NCBI GenBank assembly: GCA_024762895.1
Contig: JANTGN010000150.1
Span: 1-6,543, forward strand
Reading direction: 5' to 3'
Origin: Thiotrichales bacterium
GTDB lineage: Bacteria; Pseudomonadota; Gammaproteobacteria; J044
DNA: 6,543 nt
Below the pieces are notes generated by a model, which saw nothing but the letters and a program-made list of their open reading frames with translations, was not told the DNA's origin and made no database searches. Position numbers and translations under genes: made by a program. Shown piece by piece: positions 5,375 to 6,543 of the stretch. Within the stretch, counting starts at the first letter, position 1. Every line of letters starts with the position of its first letter.

Positions 5375-6543
5375 TTATCTGACCCAGATGGTCTTGGCAT
5401 TCAGGAACTCATGCATCCCATGGTGCGACAGCTCGCGTCCGAAACCAGAGGCCTTGATACCACCAAATGGAAGGCGTGGGTCGCTTTTTACCAGCCCGTT
5501 GACAAAGGCGCAACCACATTCCATGAGCCGGGCGAAGGCCTCTCCTCGTTTGGCATCCGCCGTCCAGACACTGCCACCCAGACCAAAGCGCGAACTATTG
5601 GCAATACGCAGGGCATCTTCCTCATCACGAGCACGTATCACAATAGCAACCGGACCAAAGAGCTCTTCATCCCAGGCCCGCATACCGGGCTGGACATGAT
5701 CGATAATCGAGGGGGCATAGTAGGCGCCCTGGCCAGGTAGAGGCTCACAGCCCGTGACCGCTGTGGCACCGGCCCTGATACTGTCCTGCACCTGCTGATG
5801 CAACTCCTCGCGAAGATCCTCTCGCGCCATCGGCCCCAGCGCCGAGGACTCATCCGAAGGATCACCCACCTTCATGGCAGTGACCCGCTCGGCGAACCGA
5901 GCCACGAACTCATCGGCAATGGCATCGACCAGGATGAAACGCTTGGCCGCAATGCAGCTCTGACCGGCATTCAGATAACGAGAGATCATGCCCTGCTCCA
6001 GGGTCAGCTCTATATCGGCATCCTCCAGTACTACGAAGGCATCTGAACCCCCCAGTTCCAGTACCGACTTTTTCAACTCCTGGGCTGCAGTCGAGGCCAC
6101 GGCCCTGCCCGCCGGCTCGCTACCGGTCAAGGTCACGGCATGAACGCGGGGATCCCTGATCACGGCCTCCACCTGAGAAGAGGCAATCATCAGATTGGTG
6201 AAGACGCCTTCGGGAAAGCCTGCCTCGGCAAAGACCGATTCCAGGGCCATGGCACATTGCGGTACGTTGGAGGCATGTTTCAGCAACCCCGTATTACCCG
6301 CCGCCAGCGCCGGCGCCGCGAAGCGCATGACCTGCCAGAAAGGGAAGTTCCAGGGCATCACGGCCAGCACCGTGCCCAGGGGCTGATAGGCTACCAGGCT
6401 ACGCCCGGCATCGGATTCTATGATCTCATCGGCCAGAAAGGCAGGAGCCTGCTCGGCATAATAATCACAGACCAGGGCGCATTTATCGACCTCCGCCAGT
6501 GACTCACGATAAAGCTTACCCATCTCCAGGGTGACCAGCCTGG
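5375..6543 (-). CDS. NAD(P)-dependent aldehyde dehydrogenase, Sad/YneI-type succinate-semialdehyde dehydrogenase, 5' end cut by window
   Basis: The frame remains open to the right edge, reading RLVTLEMGKLYRES, a typical internal stretch of this family, so the ATG at 6523 is an internal Met and the true start is outside the window. About 388 residues are visible of a usual length near 455-460. Counting from that Met, PWNFPFWQVMR (57-67) and LLKHA (80-84) form part of the cofactor site, TGSEPAG (133-139) is the Rossmann turn, Glu156 in LELGGSD is the general base, Cys190 in NAGQSC is the nucleophile, and EELFGP (286-291) and PFGGIKASGFGRELS (352-366) complete the fold. The closest protein I can recall is E. 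coli Sad (YneI), which oxidises succinate semialdehyde to succinate. Other small aldehydes are possible substrates. Nothing in the neighbourhood points to a GABA or putrescine pathway. The stop is TAA at 5375-5377. Confidence 0.9.
   Translation of the reverse strand, partial: RLVTLEMGKLYRESLAEVDKCALVCDYYAEQAPAFLADEIIESDAGRSLVAYQPLGTVLAVMPWNFPFWQVMRFAAPALAAGNTGLLKHASNVPQCAMALESVFAEAGFPEGVFTNLMIASSQVEAVIRDPRVHAVTLTGSEPAGRAVASTAAQELKKSVLELGGSDAFVVLEDADIELTLEQGMISRYLNAGQSCIAAKRFILVDAIADEFVARFAERVTAMKVGDPSDESSALGPMAREDLREELHQQVQDSIRAGATAVTGCEPLPGQGAYYAPSIIDHVQPGMRAWDEELFGPVAIVIRARDEEDALRIANSSRFGLGGSVWTADAKRGEAFARLMECGCAFVNGLVKSDPRLPFGGIKASGFGRELSHHGMHEFLNAKTIWVR

Noticed and set aside
1..6543. Search for mobile elements, CRISPR repeats, tRNA/rRNA, defence or toxin-antitoxin genes
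   Set aside because: No transposase, direct-repeat array, tRNA-like fold or toxin/antitoxin pair was seen. All long stretches are accounted for by eight recognisable genes.

Overview
This is a compact chromosomal window of a Gram-negative bacterium, most likely a gammaproteobacterium. The basis is protein similarity recognised by eye: a ZnuABC/Zur set, a DgkA that aligns end to end with the E. coli protein, a Sad/YneI-type aldehyde dehydrogenase and a PlsC-type acyltransferase. The DNA is moderately GC-rich and almost entirely coding. No mobile element, tRNA, rRNA, CRISPR array or non-coding stretch longer than 100 bases was found, so this looks like ordinary core genome, and the genus cannot be named from the sequence.

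Left part (1-1087, plus strand): the 3' portion of a PlsC-like lysophospholipid acyltransferase gene, then a small VanZ-like membrane protein gene 16 bases downstream.

Centre (1082-4062): a complete high-affinity zinc uptake locus. On the minus strand zur, znuC and znuB form an overlapping operon (zinc-sensing repressor, ATPase, membrane permease). znuA, the periplasmic zinc-binding protein, is transcribed divergently. The 48-base gap between zur and znuA is nearly filled by one 23-base imperfect palindrome with the form of a Zur operator. It covers the likely znuA -10 element and abuts the zur start codon. When zinc is plentiful, Zur should silence both arms, including its own gene. When zinc is scarce, ZnuA captures Zn2+ in the periplasm and ZnuB/ZnuC import it.

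Right part (4059-6543, minus strand): a Sad-type (succinate-)semialdehyde dehydrogenase gene cut by the window edge, then dgkA (diacylglycerol kinase), then an LpxH-like metallophosphoesterase, all in one direction and possibly cotranscribed. PlsC, DgkA and perhaps the LpxH-like enzyme concern envelope lipids, but nothing here links them functionally to zinc uptake.

The points most worth a second look are small-scale: the shared operator with two start codons that lack a Shine-Dalgarno sequence, a perfect 9-bp inverted repeat that buries the start codon of the LpxH-like gene, two tail-to-tail junctions where opposing stop codons overlap, and the redistribution of histidines among the zinc proteins. 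No clearly novel multi-gene system is present.
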